This document shows positions 32,522 through 42,042 of a stretch of DNA of 46,586 nucleotides, in pieces. Each line of letters starts with the position of its first letter. Position 1 is the first letter of the stretch. The translations under genes and the position numbers were made by a program. The notes beneath the pieces were generated by a model. That model was not told the DNA's origin and did no database searches. It saw only the letters and a list, made by a program, of their open reading frames with translations. The stretch comes from Streptosporangiaceae bacterium (lineage in GTDB: Bacteria > Actinomycetota > Actinomycetes > Streptosporangiales > Streptosporangiaceae). Where the stretch lies: positions 1-46,586 of the forward strand of contig JAOPYH010000120.1 in the NCBI GenBank assembly GCA_025964715.1, in the 5' to 3' direction.

Positions 32522-34350
32522 TCCGTGAGGGCGTCGAGGACCTGCTGTCCGTACTTCGCGAGCTTGTTCTCTCCCACACCGCTGACCTTGCCGAGCTCGG
32601 CCAGCGACGACGGTGAAACAGAAACGATCTCGCGGAGGGTCGCGTCGTGGAAGATGACGTACGCGGGCACGCCCTGTTCCTTCGCGGTCGCGGCACGCCA
32701 GGCGCGGAGCCGCTCGAAGACGGCCAGCGCCTCCTCGGGGAGTTCCACGGCGGCACGAGCGGATTTGGCCACCTTGGCGGCTCGGGCCGGCCGCTCGGGC
32801 TCGCGCCGCAGCGGAACCTGACGTTCTCCTCGCAGCACCTCGGCGCTGGCGTCCGTCAGCACGAGGGTGCCGTAGTCGCCCTCGACGGCGAGGAGTCCCT
32901 GCGCCAGCAGCTGGCGTACGACGCCGCGCCACTCACCGTCCCGCAGGTCCGTGCCGACCCCGAACACGGTGAGGGAGTCGTGGCCGTGCTGCTCCACCTT
33001 GGGCGTCTTCTTGCCCACGAGGATGTCGACGATCTGGCCGGTACCGAACTTCTGGTGCCGCTCGCGGTCGAGCCGGTAGACCGTGGACAGGACCTTCTGG
33101 GCGGCGACCGTGCCGTCCCACGTCTCCGGGGGCGACAGGCACGTGTCGCAGTTGCCGCACGCCGTGCCGCGCTGGCCGAAATAGGCGAGCAGCCGCACGC
33201 GGCGGCATTCTACGGTCTCGCAGAGGGCGAGCATGGCGTCAAGGTGGCTGCCGAGGCGACGGCGGTGGGCGAGGTCGCCCTCGGAGGACTCGATCATCTT
33301 GCGCTGCTGCACGACGTCCTGGAGACCATAGGCCAGCCACGCGGTCGAGGGCATGCCGTCGCGCCCCGCCCGCCCGGTCTCCTGGTAGTAGCCCTCGACG
33401 GACTTGGGCAGGTCGAGGTGGGCGACGAAACGGACGTCGGGTTTGTCGATCCCCATGCCGAAGGCGATGGTCGCCACCATGACGATGCCGTCCGCACGCA
33501 GGAAGCGTGACTGGTTCGCCGCGCGGATCCGCGAGTCCAGGCCCGCGTGGTAGGGAAGTGCCTCGATGCCGTTCTCCGTCAGGAACGCGGCGATCTTCTC
33601 GACCGACGCCCGGGAGAGGCAGTAGACGATGCCGGCGTCTCCGGCGTGCTCGGTACGCAGGAGCTCGAGCAGTTGCCGCTTGGGCTCGTTCTTGGGCGCG
33701 ATGCGGTACTGGATGTTCGGGCGGTCGAAGCTCGCCACGAAGTGGCGGGCCTGCTCGAGGTTGAGCCGGGCGGTGATCTCGGCGTGGGTCGCCTCGGTGG
33801 CCGTCGCGGTCAGGGCGATGCGGGGTACGGCCGGCCAGCGCTCGTGCAATGCCGACAGAGCGAGGTAGTCCGGCCGGAAGTCGTGCCCCCACTGGGCCAC
33901 GCAGTGCGCTTCGTCGATGGCGAACAGCGAGATGGTTCCGGAGTCGAGCAGCCTCAGCGTCGACTCCACCCGGAGGCGTTCCGGCGCCAGGTAGAGCAGG
34001 TCCAGCTCGCCGGCGAGAAAGGCCTTCTCGACCTGGCGGCGCTGCTCCAGGTCCTGCGTGGAGTTGAGGAATCCCGCCCGTACCCCCAGGGCGGTAAGGG
34101 CGTCGACCTGGTCCTGCATCAGCGCGATGAGAGGGGAGATCACGACGCCGACCCCTTCGCGTACCAGCGCGGGGATCTGGTAGCACAGGGACTTGCCGCC
34201 GCCGGTCGGCATGAGCACGAGCGCGTCATGGCCGGCGACAACGTGCTCGATGATCTCCTGCTGGCCCTCCCGGAACGAGTCGTAGCCGAAGACGCGCCGC
34301 AGGACCCGGGTCGCGTCAGTCACCTCGGAGTCGTCGAGAGGGGAAGGCAT
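32518..34350 (-). CDS. recQ: ATP-dependent DNA helicase RecQ
   Basis: A 610-residue 3'-5' helicase acting in recombination and fork repair. Helicase motifs: [10 protein letters not shown] (47-55); [32 protein letters not shown]. The RecQ-C zinc site is [12 protein letters not shown] with CGNCDTC. A winged helix follows, and an HRDC domain fills the end ([30 protein letters not shown]). All three domains are intact, as in E. coli RecQ. It converges on the AlkZ-like gene and the two stops overlap in CTAG. Confidence 0.96.
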   Translation of the reverse strand: MPSPLDDSEVTDATRVLRRVFGYDSFREGQQEIIEHVVAGHDALVLMPTGGGKSLCYQIPALVREGVGVVISPLIALMQDQVDALTALGVRAGFLNSTQDLEQRRQVEKAFLAGELDLLYLAPERLRVESTLRLLDSGTISLFAIDEAHCVAQWGHDFRPDYLALSALHERWPAVPRIALTATATEATHAEITARLNLEQARHFVASFDRPNIQYRIAPKNEPKRQLLELLRTEHAGDAGIVYCLSRASVEKIAAFLTENGIEALPYHAGLDSRIRAANQSRFLRADGIVMVATIAFGMGIDKPDVRFVAHLDLPKSVEGYYQETGRAGRDGMPSTAWLAYGLQDVVQQRKMIESSEGDLAHRRRLGSHLDAMLALCETVECRRVRLLAYFGQRGTACGNCDTCLSPPETWDGTVAAQKVLSTVYRLDRERHQKFGTGQIVDILVGKKTPKVEQHGHDSLTVFGVGTDLRDGEWRGVVRQLLAQGLLAVEGDYGTLVLTDASAEVLRGERQVPLRREPERPARAAKVAKSARAAVELPEEALAVFERLRAWRAATAKEQGVPAYVIFHDATLREIVSVSPSSLAELGKVSGVGENKLAKYGQQVLDALTD

Positions 34351-34397
34351 CCGGCGATTCTACGAGGATCCGGGCCTGGGCCGGGCAAGTCACTGCC

Positions 34398-35798
34398 TTA
34401 CTGCGTAAAGGCGCTCGGCCATTCCAGCCGATCACCACCGTACGTCGTCAAAGGGCTGGGCCAGCAGAGACGGCGACCGTCGAGCACACCCGGAGGCGTC
34501 ACCGTGGTGATCGGCCCGTCGGCGCTGCCGACAGTGGTGAGCCAGGCTTCGTGAGCCTTCTCGGAGGTCAACGGCTCCCGGCGGTCACGCGGCAGCCCGA
34601 GGAGCCAGTGCGCCGTGCGGGCCAGGGAGAGTTCCTGGAGGTAGGTGCCCCCGTGTTCTTCCTGCCGGCGGAGGGCGTCGAGCACCGCCGCCGCGGCCAG
34701 GTAGCCGGTCCCGTGGTCCAGCAGCTGGCAGGGCAGCGCACCCGGCCGGTCGCCGTCCGGAGATTCCACCATCGCGATCCCGGTGGCGGCCTGCACGATG
34801 CTGTCGAAGCCGCGCCGGCCGCCCCAGGGGCCGGAGGCGCCCCAGGCCGACAGCGACACTACGACGAGCCCGGGATGCCGGTCGGCGAGCGCGGAGGAGC
34901 TCAGGCCGAAGCAGTCGAGCGCGCCGGGCCGGTAGCCGTGGACCAGGACATCGGCCCCGTCGAGCAGCCCGTGCAGGCGCGCGAGCCCGTCCGGCGTGCG
35001 CGCGTCGAGCACGGCGCTGCGCTTGCCCGGCAGCCCGTCGTAGACGTGCAGCGGCAGTTCGGGACGGTGCGGCGGGTCGAGCCGCAACACGTCCGCGCCC
35101 AGTGCCGCCAGGAACCTGGTGGAGACCGGGCCGGCGATGACCCGGGTGAGGTCCAGGACCCGCAGCCCGGACGCGGGCAGGAGCCCCGGGACGCGCCGCC
35201 GAGGCGCTGCGTTGCCGGTGCGGCCGCCCTCCACCAGGCACTGCCCGGCGACCACCTGGCCGTGCGGGTGGATCAGCCACTCCTCCTCCGTACGGACGGC
35301 GACGGCAAGGCCGCCCGCGGCGACGACCCGTTCCTCCACCTCCAGGGCCGTGGTGCTCTTGACCGCGGCCTCGACCGAGGCGATGTCGCCGGTGGTCTCC
35401 AGTCCGCGGAGCAATGCCTCGCGGTGCCATGAATAGTTGCCATGCGTACGCACCCACCCGTCCGACGCGCGCCAGAAGCGCGACAGCGGGGCGAACCCGG
35501 CGATCGCCTGGCCGTTGAGCCGTAGATGGACCTCACTCCGCACGGCGGCGGCGACGTGGCCGGCGTCCACGCGCACCGGCCGATGTCCTCGGCCGTCGCG
35601 CTGCCCGGCCAGTGCGGCCGCGGCGAGCAACGCGGTCCCGACGCAGGCGATGGCCGTGTCGTGGGCCGGAAGGTTCGACCCGAGCAGCCCCACGGCGCCG
35701 TCGAGCGACAGTTCTCCTTGCACCGCTCCTGCGCCGGTGTCGCCGGGCAGCGCCGTCAACGCCTGCGACAACAGCTCCGTCCACAGCTCACCGGTCAT
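34398..35798 (-). CDS. Class III CoA-transferase (CaiB/BaiF family)
   Basis: A 466-residue CoA transferase, moving CoA between carboxylic acids. The second half carries family features: VLDLTRVIAGPVSTRFLAALGADVLRLD written in parts as LDLTRVIAGPVSTRFLAALG and ADVLRLD, then GLVVVSLSAWGASGPWGGRR and RGFDSIVQAATGIA. The likely catalytic Asp is in LLDHGTGYLAA. The N-terminal ~200 residues read like a degenerate second copy of the fold, as in longer family members. No acid-ligase or hydratase gene adjoins it; the nearest leftover is the ThDP-enzyme remnant upstream. The acids used are unknown. Confidence 0.85.
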   Translation of the reverse strand: MTGELWTELLSQALTALPGDTGAGAVQGELSLDGAVGLLGSNLPAHDTAIACVGTALLAAAALAGQRDGRGHRPVRVDAGHVAAAVRSEVHLRLNGQAIAGFAPLSRFWRASDGWVRTHGNYSWHREALLRGLETTGDIASVEAAVKSTTALEVEERVVAAGGLAVAVRTEEEWLIHPHGQVVAGQCLVEGGRTGNAAPRRRVPGLLPASGLRVLDLTRVIAGPVSTRFLAALGADVLRLDPPHRPELPLHVYDGLPGKRSAVLDARTPDGLARLHGLLDGADVLVHGYRPGALDCFGLSSSALADRHPGLVVVSLSAWGASGPWGGRRGFDSIVQAATGIAMVESPDGDRPGALPCQLLDHGTGYLAAAAVLDALRRQEEHGGTYLQELSLARTAHWLLGLPRDRREPLTSEKAHEAWLTTVGSADGPITTVTPPGVLDGRRLCWPSPLTTYGGDRLEWPSAFTQ

Positions 35799-35859
35799 GT
35801 GTGCGGTCCTCCCGGCGCCGACGGACCTCGCGGTCGTACGGCACCAGGGTAGATGCCGG

Positions 35860-36060
35860 TCAGTGGCCGCGGAAGGCCTCTCCCAGCCACCAGGCCGGGC
35901 GGTCTCGCGTCACCTTGGCCGCGACCACCAGGGGCCGGTCACGCGGGCCCTCGAGCCATTCCTTGACGGGGGCGAGGTCCTCGCGGCGGCGTACGGTGAC
36001 GGCCTCGCAGCCGAACCCACGGCCGATCTCGGCGATGTCGGTGGGCGGGAACGGACGGCC
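35860..36060 (-). pseudogene. C-terminal remnant of a ThDP-dependent enzyme
   Basis: A 66-residue tail beginning RPFPPTDIAEIGRGFGCEAV and containing VRRREDLAPVKEWL and RPLVVAAKVTRD, ending AWWLGEAFRGH. This fits the end of acetolactate-synthase/benzoylformate-decarboxylase-like enzymes. Nothing upstream encodes the GDGS cofactor motif or the rest of the protein; the sequence joins an MFS remnant instead. It is a deletion leftover. Confidence 0.6.
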
Positions 36061-36065
36061 TGCGC

Positions 36066-36404
36066 GCCCTGCATATGCCGAGGGTGAGGGACAGCATGCC
36101 GATCCCGAGCCCCACGAGGGTGTCTCCGGCAGCTGCAGGGCCAGCACGGTCAGGCCGCGATGAAGACCGAGAACCAGCAGAACTGCAGTTGGCAGGCCAG
36201 GCGGAGTAGCGGCCGGTCGCGCAGCAGCCGGGGCAGGCCCCAACAGTCGCCCGTACGGCGTCGCGGGTCCCGCGGGCGGACGCTCACCGGCCGGCCCGGT
36301 GCGGCGGCGGCCACCGCGAGGCACCCGGCGGTGAGGCACAGCAGCACCGTGATCAGGCGGTGCGGGCGGGCGAGGTCGCCGAGGGGGACCAGGAGCACGA
36401 TTGG
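36066..36404 (-). pseudogene. Degraded MFS transporter with internal deletion and frameshifts
   Basis: From 36404 downward one frame gives LLVPLGDLARPHRLITVLLC and LTAGCLAVAAAAPG, as in the early helices of a major facilitator protein, then jumps to GLPRLLRDRPLLRLACQLQF, as in the central loop and seventh helix, and ends at a TGA. A shifted frame continues GLTVLALQLPE, and another gives TLVGLGIGMLSLTLGI. Together these pieces preserve the order of one transporter with a large internal deletion and at least two frame changes. It abuts the ThDP-enzyme tail. Confidence 0.6.
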
Positions 36405-36445
36405 GTGTCAGGATCAGGATGCCGGATTTCTGTCGGCGGGCCGGG

Positions 36446-37894
36446 TCAGCCGAGGCCGACGCGGGCGGCGGCGGAGGCCCAGGCCGCCTCGTCACCCCGT
36501 GGTTCGAAGCGCCGCAGTCGCTGCGTGCGGGCCACGAGGTCGCGCATCTCCGCGAGATCCTTCACGATGCCGAACGCGCGTGCCTGCACGAGGACGTTGC
36601 CGAGCGCCGTGGCCTCGGCCGGGCCGGCCACGATAGGGAGGCCGCAGGCGTCGGCGGTGAGCCGGCACAGCAGCTCGTTGCGGGATCCGCCGCCCACCAG
36701 GTGGATGACGTCCACCTCGTGCCCCGAGAGGCTCATCGCCTGGCGCAGGGCGGCCCGGTGGCCGAGCGCGAGGCTGTCCACGATGCAGCGGACCGTCTCC
36801 GCCCTGCTCGCCGGCGCCGGCTGCCCCGTCCGATCGCAGTACGCGGCGATCCGGCCCGGCATGTCTCCCGGCGGCAGGAACTCCGGGGCGTCGGGGTCCA
36901 CGACGGAGCGCAAGGCCGGGACCTCGGTGGCCGCGGCCAGCAGTGACCCCAGGTCCGGGGAGCCCCACGCACGCAGAGACTCCTGCAGAAGCCACAGCCC
37001 CATGACGTTGCGCAGGTAGCGGATCGTCCCGTCGACCCCTGCCTCGTTGGTGAAGTTGGCCGTACGGCTCTCGTCGCTCAGCACCGGCCCGGCAAGCTCC
37101 ACCCCGACCAGGGACCAGGTGCCGCACGAGATGTAGGCGAAGCGGTCACCCGCCGCGGGCACCGCCGCCACCGCGGACGCCGTGTCGTGTGAGGCCACGG
37201 CCGTCACCGGGACGGTATCCGGCAGCCCGATCTCGCCCGCGACCTCCGGTAGGAGCGTGCCCGCCGGTTCGCCTGGGTGGCGCAGCGCCGGCAAGACCCG
37301 TTGTGGCAGGCCGAGCTGTCCCAGGAGGTCGGTCGCCCAGTCCCGCGAGCGTACGTCCAGGAGGCCGGTCGTCGAGGCGTTGGTGAACTCCGCGCCGATC
37401 TCGCCGGTCAGCCAGTAGGAGATCAGGTCCGGGATCAGCAGGAGCGTCTCGGCCCGCTGGAGCCGTGCGGTCCGCGCATCCGCGACCAGCTGGTAGATCG
37501 TGTTGATGGGCAGGAACTGCAGCCCGCTGACGTCGTACAGCCGGCGGTCACCGATGTCTGCGCGCACTCGTTCCATCACACCGTCCGTACGGCCGTCGCG
37601 ATAGTGCACGGGGTTGCCCAGCAGTGCTCCCCGGCCGTCGAGCAGGCCATAGTCGACGGCCCACGAGTCGATGCCTATCGACGCCGGCCGCGGCCCGGCG
37701 GCCCGCAGGCCGTCGAGGATCTCACGGTAGAGGCCCAGGATGTTCCAGAGCAGGGTCCCGCCGACATGTACCGGCCGGTTGGGGAAGCGGTGGGCCTCGC
37801 TAAGGCTCAGCTCGCCGTTCCCGGCCCGCCCGACCATCACGCGCCCGCTGGAGGCACCCAGGTCGACGGCCGCGAACGCCTGCGGCCGGGTCAT
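36446..37894 (-). CDS. rhaB: L-rhamnulokinase
   Basis: A 482-residue FGGY-type carbohydrate kinase that phosphorylates L-rhamnulose on C1. Typical segments are FAAVDLGASSGRVMVGRAG, SIGIDSWAVDYGLLD (sugar-binding Asp), GDRFAYISCGTWSLVGVEL and VIHLVGGGSRNELLCRLTAD. The ATG at 37894 overlaps the lutC stop (ATGA). It is the last gene of the regulator-lutABC-rhaB operon. The isomerase and aldolase needed on either side of this step are not in the window. Another deoxyketose kinase function is less likely given the neighbouring transporter. Confidence 0.93.
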   Translation of the reverse strand: MTRPQAFAAVDLGASSGRVMVGRAGNGELSLSEAHRFPNRPVHVGGTLLWNILGLYREILDGLRAAGPRPASIGIDSWAVDYGLLDGRGALLGNPVHYRDGRTDGVMERVRADIGDRRLYDVSGLQFLPINTIYQLVADARTARLQRAETLLLIPDLISYWLTGEIGAEFTNASTTGLLDVRSRDWATDLLGQLGLPQRVLPALRHPGEPAGTLLPEVAGEIGLPDTVPVTAVASHDTASAVAAVPAAGDRFAYISCGTWSLVGVELAGPVLSDESRTANFTNEAGVDGTIRYLRNVMGLWLLQESLRAWGSPDLGSLLAAATEVPALRSVVDPDAPEFLPPGDMPGRIAAYCDRTGQPAPASRAETVRCIVDSLALGHRAALRQAMSLSGHEVDVIHLVGGGSRNELLCRLTADACGLPIVAGPAEATALGNVLVQARAFGIVKDLAEMRDLVARTQRLRRFEPRGDEAAWASAAARVGLG

Positions 37895-38490
37895 ACGATC
37901 AGTACCTCCAGGGTGCGCGGCCCGTGTACGCCCTCCACGCGGGACAGCTCTATGTCGCTGGTGGCGGACGGTCCCGAGATGAAGGTGAGCGGCCGGGTGA
38001 TGTCGAGGCGCTCCAGGGCCTCCGGAACGTCGGCGGCGATCTGGTCCGCGGTGACGACCACGAGGTGGTAGTCCGGGACCAGAGTGAGCGCCCGGCGGCC
38101 CTGTCCGGTGCTGTGGTCGAGCACGATCGTGCCGGTCTCGGCGATCGCCACCGCGCATCCGGTGACCACGCCCGCCAGCCGGGCGAGGTCGGCCGGGTCC
38201 GAGGCCAGCCGGGCCGACTCGATCCCGGCGACCCACTCGGCCGGCAGCCCGTCCGGGACCCCGTACGCGCCCGGACGCGCGGCGAGCGCCGTCGCGATGG
38301 CCGCCGGCAGGTCAGCGGCCGGGACGCGGTGCACGATGGCGCGGTAGTCGGCGACCCGCTCGGCGAACAGGTCCACGATGCCGACCTGGTGGTGGCTGCG
38401 CTGGTAGGGCCGCTTGATGGCCGCGTATTCGGCCGCCGGAGCTCCCGTGGCATCGCTGACCCGGCGCAGGATCTCCTCGCGGGCGTTCAC
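37891..38490 (-). CDS. lutC: Lactate utilization protein C (LUD domain)
   Basis: A 199-residue LUD-domain subunit of the LutABC iron-sulfur complex that oxidises L-lactate to pyruvate. The signature region AIAETGTIVLDHSTGQGRRA and ISGPSATSDIELSRVEGVHG is intact. GTG 38490 overlaps the lutB stop. Its place between lutB and rhaB ties lactate oxidation to rhamnose breakdown, which yields lactaldehyde. Confidence 0.93.
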   Translation of the reverse strand: MNAREEILRRVSDATGAPAAEYAAIKRPYQRSHHQVGIVDLFAERVADYRAIVHRVPAADLPAAIATALAARPGAYGVPDGLPAEWVAGIESARLASDPADLARLAGVVTGCAVAIAETGTIVLDHSTGQGRRALTLVPDYHLVVVTADQIAADVPEALERLDITRPLTFISGPSATSDIELSRVEGVHGPRTLEVLIV

Positions 38491-39938
38491 TTCTGCTCTC
38501 CCCGCTGTTGCTTCTGCGTGCGGTCCCACCAGGCCCGGAACGACTCCTCGGGCGGAGCCGGGGCGTCCCGGGTGTCGGTCCAGGCGTGCAGGGGCCCGGG
38601 CAGCCGCCGGATGCGCCCCTTGCGCGCGACGATGTTGCGGCTCAGCGAGGCGGCGCGCTGCGCCAGCCTGAGACGCCCGGGGGTGCGGAGCGTCCAGGCG
38701 GCGACGGCCATCACCGCACGCTCCAGGCCGGCCTTGCCCTTGGCCTCGACCGACTTGGCACGCAGGTGCACCAGCACTTCCGGGATGTCGATCGCCACCG
38801 GGCACACCTCGTAGCAGGCTCCGCAGAGCGTGGAGGCGTAGGGCAGTGAGGCGTCGATCGGCGAGCCGATGCCGCGGAGCTGCGGCGACAGGATCGCGCC
38901 GATGGGGCCCGGATAGGGAGAGCCGTAGGCGTGCCCGCCCGCGCGAGAGTAGACCGGGCAGACGTTGAGACAGGCCGAGCAGCGGATGCATCGCAGGGCC
39001 TGGCGGCCGATCTCGTCGTCGCGGGTGGCGACGCGGCCGTTGTCCAGAAGCACAAGGTGGAACTCCTGCGGCCCGTCGCCGGGTGTGACACCCGTCCACG
39101 CCGAGGTGTAGGGGTTCATCCGCTCGGCGGTGGAGGACCGCGGGAGCAGCTGCAGGAACACCTCGAGGTCCTTGGCGGTCGGCAGGACCTTCTCGATGCC
39201 CATCACGGAGATGAGGGTGTCCGGGAGGGTGAGGCACATACGGCCGTTGCCCTCGGACTCGACGACCAGGACCGTGCCGGTCTCGGCGACGGCGAAGTTG
39301 ACCCCGGACACGGCGACCTTGGCGGACAGGAACTTGGCCCGCAGGTGCTTGCGCGCGGCCTCGGCCAGCTCGGCCGGAGAGTCGGACAGGTCAGCCGGGG
39401 CGTCCGGCATCTCGCGCCGGAAGATGTCGCGGATCTCCGACCGGTTGCGGTGGATGGCGGGCACGAGGATGTGGCTCGGCCGGTCGTTGCCCAACTGCAC
39501 GATGAGCTCGGCGAGGTCGGTTTCGTACGCGGAGATCCCCGCCTCGGCGAGCGCCTCGTTGAGGCCGATCTCCTGGGTGGCCATCGACTTGACCTTGACG
39601 ACCTCGGTCTCGCCGGTGGCGCGGACGAGGTCGGTGACGATCCGGTTGGCCTCCTCGGCGTCGCGTGCCCAGTGCACGATCCCGCCCGCCGCGGTGACCC
39701 GCTCCTCCAGCAGGCGCAGGTAGTGACCCAGATGCTCGAGTGTGTGGTCCTTGATCTCCTTGGCCGCCTCGCGCAGCTCGGGCCAGTCCGTCAGCTCCCC
39801 GATGGCCCGTTCGCGCTTGCCGCGGATGGTCGTGGTGGCATGCGCCAGGTTGCTCCGCAACCGGCTGTTGCCAACGCCCTCCCGGGCGGCCTTGGGGAAG
39901 GAGGGCATCCCCAGATACGTCGGCATCGCCTCGCTCAT
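38487..39938 (-). CDS. lutB: Lactate utilization protein B, iron-sulfur subunit
   Basis: A 483-residue subunit with a LUD domain followed by two [4Fe-4S] motifs: CIRCSACLNVCPVY and CGACYEVCPVAI. The LUD segment NFAVAETGTVLVVESEGNGR is intact and a C-terminal part rich in basic residues follows. It passes electrons from lactate within the LutABC complex. The ATG at 39938 has AGGAG upstream, and a 43-base gap separates it from lutA. Confidence 0.95.
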   Translation of the reverse strand: MSEAMPTYLGMPSFPKAAREGVGNSRLRSNLAHATTTIRGKRERAIGELTDWPELREAAKEIKDHTLEHLGHYLRLLEERVTAAGGIVHWARDAEEANRIVTDLVRATGETEVVKVKSMATQEIGLNEALAEAGISAYETDLAELIVQLGNDRPSHILVPAIHRNRSEIRDIFRREMPDAPADLSDSPAELAEAARKHLRAKFLSAKVAVSGVNFAVAETGTVLVVESEGNGRMCLTLPDTLISVMGIEKVLPTAKDLEVFLQLLPRSSTAERMNPYTSAWTGVTPGDGPQEFHLVLLDNGRVATRDDEIGRQALRCIRCSACLNVCPVYSRAGGHAYGSPYPGPIGAILSPQLRGIGSPIDASLPYASTLCGACYEVCPVAIDIPEVLVHLRAKSVEAKGKAGLERAVMAVAAWTLRTPGRLRLAQRAASLSRNIVARKGRIRRLPGPLHAWTDTRDAPAPPEESFRAWWDRTQKQQRGEQK

Positions 39939-39981
39939 CGGCCCGCTCCTTCACTGCGCCGCTCGGCTGCCGGGTGGGTGC

Positions 39982-40728
39982 TCACTGCTGGGCCTCCGTG
40001 CTGGCGAGGATCTCCGCTAGGTGTACGGGCCGCACGCCGGCGTCCAGCCGGGAGAGCGTGCCGCCGATGTGCATCAGGCACGAGTTGTCCGCGGCGCACA
40101 GGACCTCGGCCGACGTCTTGCGCACGTTCTCGGCTTTGTCGGCGCCCATCGCGCTGGAGACCGCTGAATTCTTCAGGGCGAAGGTGCCGCCGAAACCGCA
40201 GCACTCGGCCGCGTCCGGCAGCTCCACCAGATCGATGCCGCGGACCTGCCGCAGGAGCCGCAAGGGGCGGTCACCGACCTTCAGCATCCGCAGCGAGTGG
40301 CAGGTCGGGTGATAGGTCACTCGGTGCGGGAAGTACGCGCCGACATCGGTCACCCCGAGAACATCGACCAGGAACTCCGACAGCTCGTAGACCTTGGGTG
40401 CGGTCCGCGCGACCGCGGCGGTGAACCTCGCGTCTCCCGTGCTCTTGGCGACCCGCGGATGCCAGTCGCGGATCATGGCTCCACAGGACGCGGACGGGGT
40501 CACCACGGCGTCGTAGGACTCGAACGCCTCGGTGAAACCCTTGACGAGTGGCACGCACTGGTCGCGGTAACCGGTGTTGAGGTGCATCTGGCCACAGCAG
40601 GTCTGGGCCTCTGGAAAGTCGACCTCGTGCCCCAGCCGGGTGAGCAGCCGGACCACGGCCTTCCCCGTCTGGGGGTACATCGTGTCGTTGAGACATGTGA
40701 TGAACAGTGCCACCCGCAAAGGACTCAC
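39982..40728 (-). CDS. lutA: Lactate utilization protein A, CCG-domain subunit
   Basis: A 248-residue protein with the two CCG domains of LutA/GlpC type: AQTCCGQMHLNTGY in the first and AECCGFGGTFALK in the second, which with other cysteines (ASCG, HPTCHS) bind iron-sulfur clusters. GTG 40728 overlaps the regulator stop (GTGA), so this gene is coupled to the LacI-type regulator. It forms the LutABC complex with the next two products. Confidence 0.94.
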   Translation of the reverse strand: MSPLRVALFITCLNDTMYPQTGKAVVRLLTRLGHEVDFPEAQTCCGQMHLNTGYRDQCVPLVKGFTEAFESYDAVVTPSASCGAMIRDWHPRVAKSTGDARFTAAVARTAPKVYELSEFLVDVLGVTDVGAYFPHRVTYHPTCHSLRMLKVGDRPLRLLRQVRGIDLVELPDAAECCGFGGTFALKNSAVSSAMGADKAENVRKTSAEVLCAADNSCLMHIGGTLSRLDAGVRPVHLAEILASTEAQQ

Positions 40729-41774
40729 TCCGTCGACTCTCGGACGATCAGCTCGGGCTGGAACATCACCTGCTGATGCGCGTGCCCCTTGGGGTTGTCG
40801 CACTCGTTGAGCAGGAGTTCCGTGGCGATACGGCCTAGCTGGTAAGTGGGCTGGCGGACCGAGCTCAGCGGCACCGCGGCCGCTCCGATGAACTCTATGT
40901 CGTCATAGCCGATAAGAGCCACGTCGCCCGGAACGCTGACCCCGGCCTGCAGCAGCACGCGCAGGACCCCCATGGCGAGCAGGTCGTTGGCGCAGAAGAT
41001 CCCGTCGGGCAGCGGCCCTTCGGCGAGGAGCTTCTCGGCGGCCTCCATCCCACCGCGGGGCGTCATGGTCGCGACGACCAGCTCGCGCGGCGCGGAGTCG
41101 TAGCCCGCGTTGCGCAGGGCCCGGTGACATCCGGCGCGGCGGTCCGCGCACTGTCGGATGGACAGGGGACCGCTGATGTAGGCGATGTCCCGCGCTCCGC
41201 GGGCCAGCAGGTGCGCGACCGCGAGCTCGCCGCCGGCCACGTCGTCGACCGCCACCGAACACTGGTTGGGCCGGGTCGCGGAATGGTCGAGCAGCACGGT
41301 GGCGACGCCGCGGTCGCGCAGCCGCTCGAGCCGCTCGAGGTCGTCGCTGACCGGCGTCACCAGGACCCCGCGCACCCGCTGCTCGGCGAGCATCCGCAGG
41401 TTGCGCTCCTCACGCGAGGCTGAGGCACTGGAGCTGCAGAGGATCACCGCGTAGCCGCGCTCGCTCACGACGTCCTCGACGCCCCGTGCCACGTCGGTGA
41501 AGAAAGGGTTGCCGAGATCCAGGACCATCAGCCCGATGGTCCGCCCCCGGCCGGCCCGCAGGGTCGACGCCGACCCGTTCCGCACGAAGCCGAGCTCCTG
41601 GATGGCCTGTTGCACCCTGGTGCGGGTCTGGGCGGCCACGCGTTCCGGCCGGTTGAGCACATTGGAGACGGTGCCGGGGGAGACCCCGGCGTGCCGGGCC
41701 ACCTGTTTGATCCCGACCGTGCCGGGCCGTTCCCAGGAAGCCGCGGGCGTCGGGCCGTCGCTCCGTGTGCCCAT
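40725..41774 (-). CDS. LacI-family regulator of the rhamnose/lactate genes
   Basis: A 349-residue repressor. The helix-turn-helix and hinge are IKQVARHAGVSPGTVSNVLN at about residues 20-40; the effector domain begins RTIGLMVLDLGNPFFTDVAR. The ATG at 41774 is chosen; a GTG at 41819 would lie at or upstream of the expected transcription start. It heads the lutABC-rhaB operon and faces the rhaTPQS genes. CG-centred operator-like sites lie in both promoters. Rhamnose, or rhamnulose, is the likely inducer by context; the sequence does not show it. Confidence 0.92.
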   Translation of the reverse strand: MGTRSDGPTPAASWERPGTVGIKQVARHAGVSPGTVSNVLNRPERVAAQTRTRVQQAIQELGFVRNGSASTLRAGRGRTIGLMVLDLGNPFFTDVARGVEDVVSERGYAVILCSSSASASREERNLRMLAEQRVRGVLVTPVSDDLERLERLRDRGVATVLLDHSATRPNQCSVAVDDVAGGELAVAHLLARGARDIAYISGPLSIRQCADRRAGCHRALRNAGYDSAPRELVVATMTPRGGMEAAEKLLAEGPLPDGIFCANDLLAMGVLRVLLQAGVSVPGDVALIGYDDIEFIGAAAVPLSSVRQPTYQLGRIATELLLNECDNPKGHAHQQVMFQPELIVRESTE

Positions 41775-41817
41775 GCAGCCCCCGCCGTCCTCCTGCTGGT
41801 CCGTCTCCGATACGCCC

Positions 41818-41847
41818 ACTTTGGGGCACGTTATTAAAACGTGTCAA
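41818..41847 (-). promoter_or_regulatory. Promoter of the regulator-lutABC-rhaB operon
   Basis: TTGACA (41842-41847, minus strand), a perfect -35 box, is followed after 18 bases by CAAAGT (41818-41823), a weak -10. The -35 overlaps operator-like site A, which would allow autorepression. Confidence 0.5.
41827..41843. promoter_or_regulatory. Operator-like site A for the LacI-family regulator
   Basis: CACGTT-ATTAA-AACGTG is a perfect 6-bp inverted repeat that contains TTAAAACGT (41834-41842), the same core as site B near the transporter operon. It overlaps the -35 box of the regulator promoter. Confidence 0.5.
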
Positions 41848-41942
41848 CCCAGATGTGATCTTGGCGAGGGTGGCCGCGGCCGGATGGAAATCGTCCACAG
41901 CCGTGCGGCCTGGGGGACGCCGAAGTTTTTCAACTTTGGGCC

Positions 41943-41972
41943 TTGACGTGTGCCGGGGGCCACATCTAGCGT
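41943..41972 (+). promoter_or_regulatory. Promoter of the rhaTPQS operon
   Basis: TTGACG (41943-41948) and TAGCGT (41967-41972) are 18 bases apart on the plus strand. The start of transcription would fall near 41979, just before site B. Confidence 0.5.
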
Positions 41973-41986
41973 CCTCCGCAACATCG

Positions 41987-42002
41987 ATTTAAAACGTTTT
42001 TC
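41987..42002. promoter_or_regulatory. Operator-like site B for the LacI-family regulator
   Basis: AAAACGTTTT (41991-42000) is a perfect CG-centred palindrome of the type bound by LacI-family proteins, extended to TTTAAAACGTTTTT. It sits immediately downstream of the expected rhaT transcription start, a position suited to blocking initiation. Confidence 0.6.
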
Positions 42003-42042
42003 ATCCCATCGTCACCATGGTCCCCGACGTGGAGGGTCGTCC

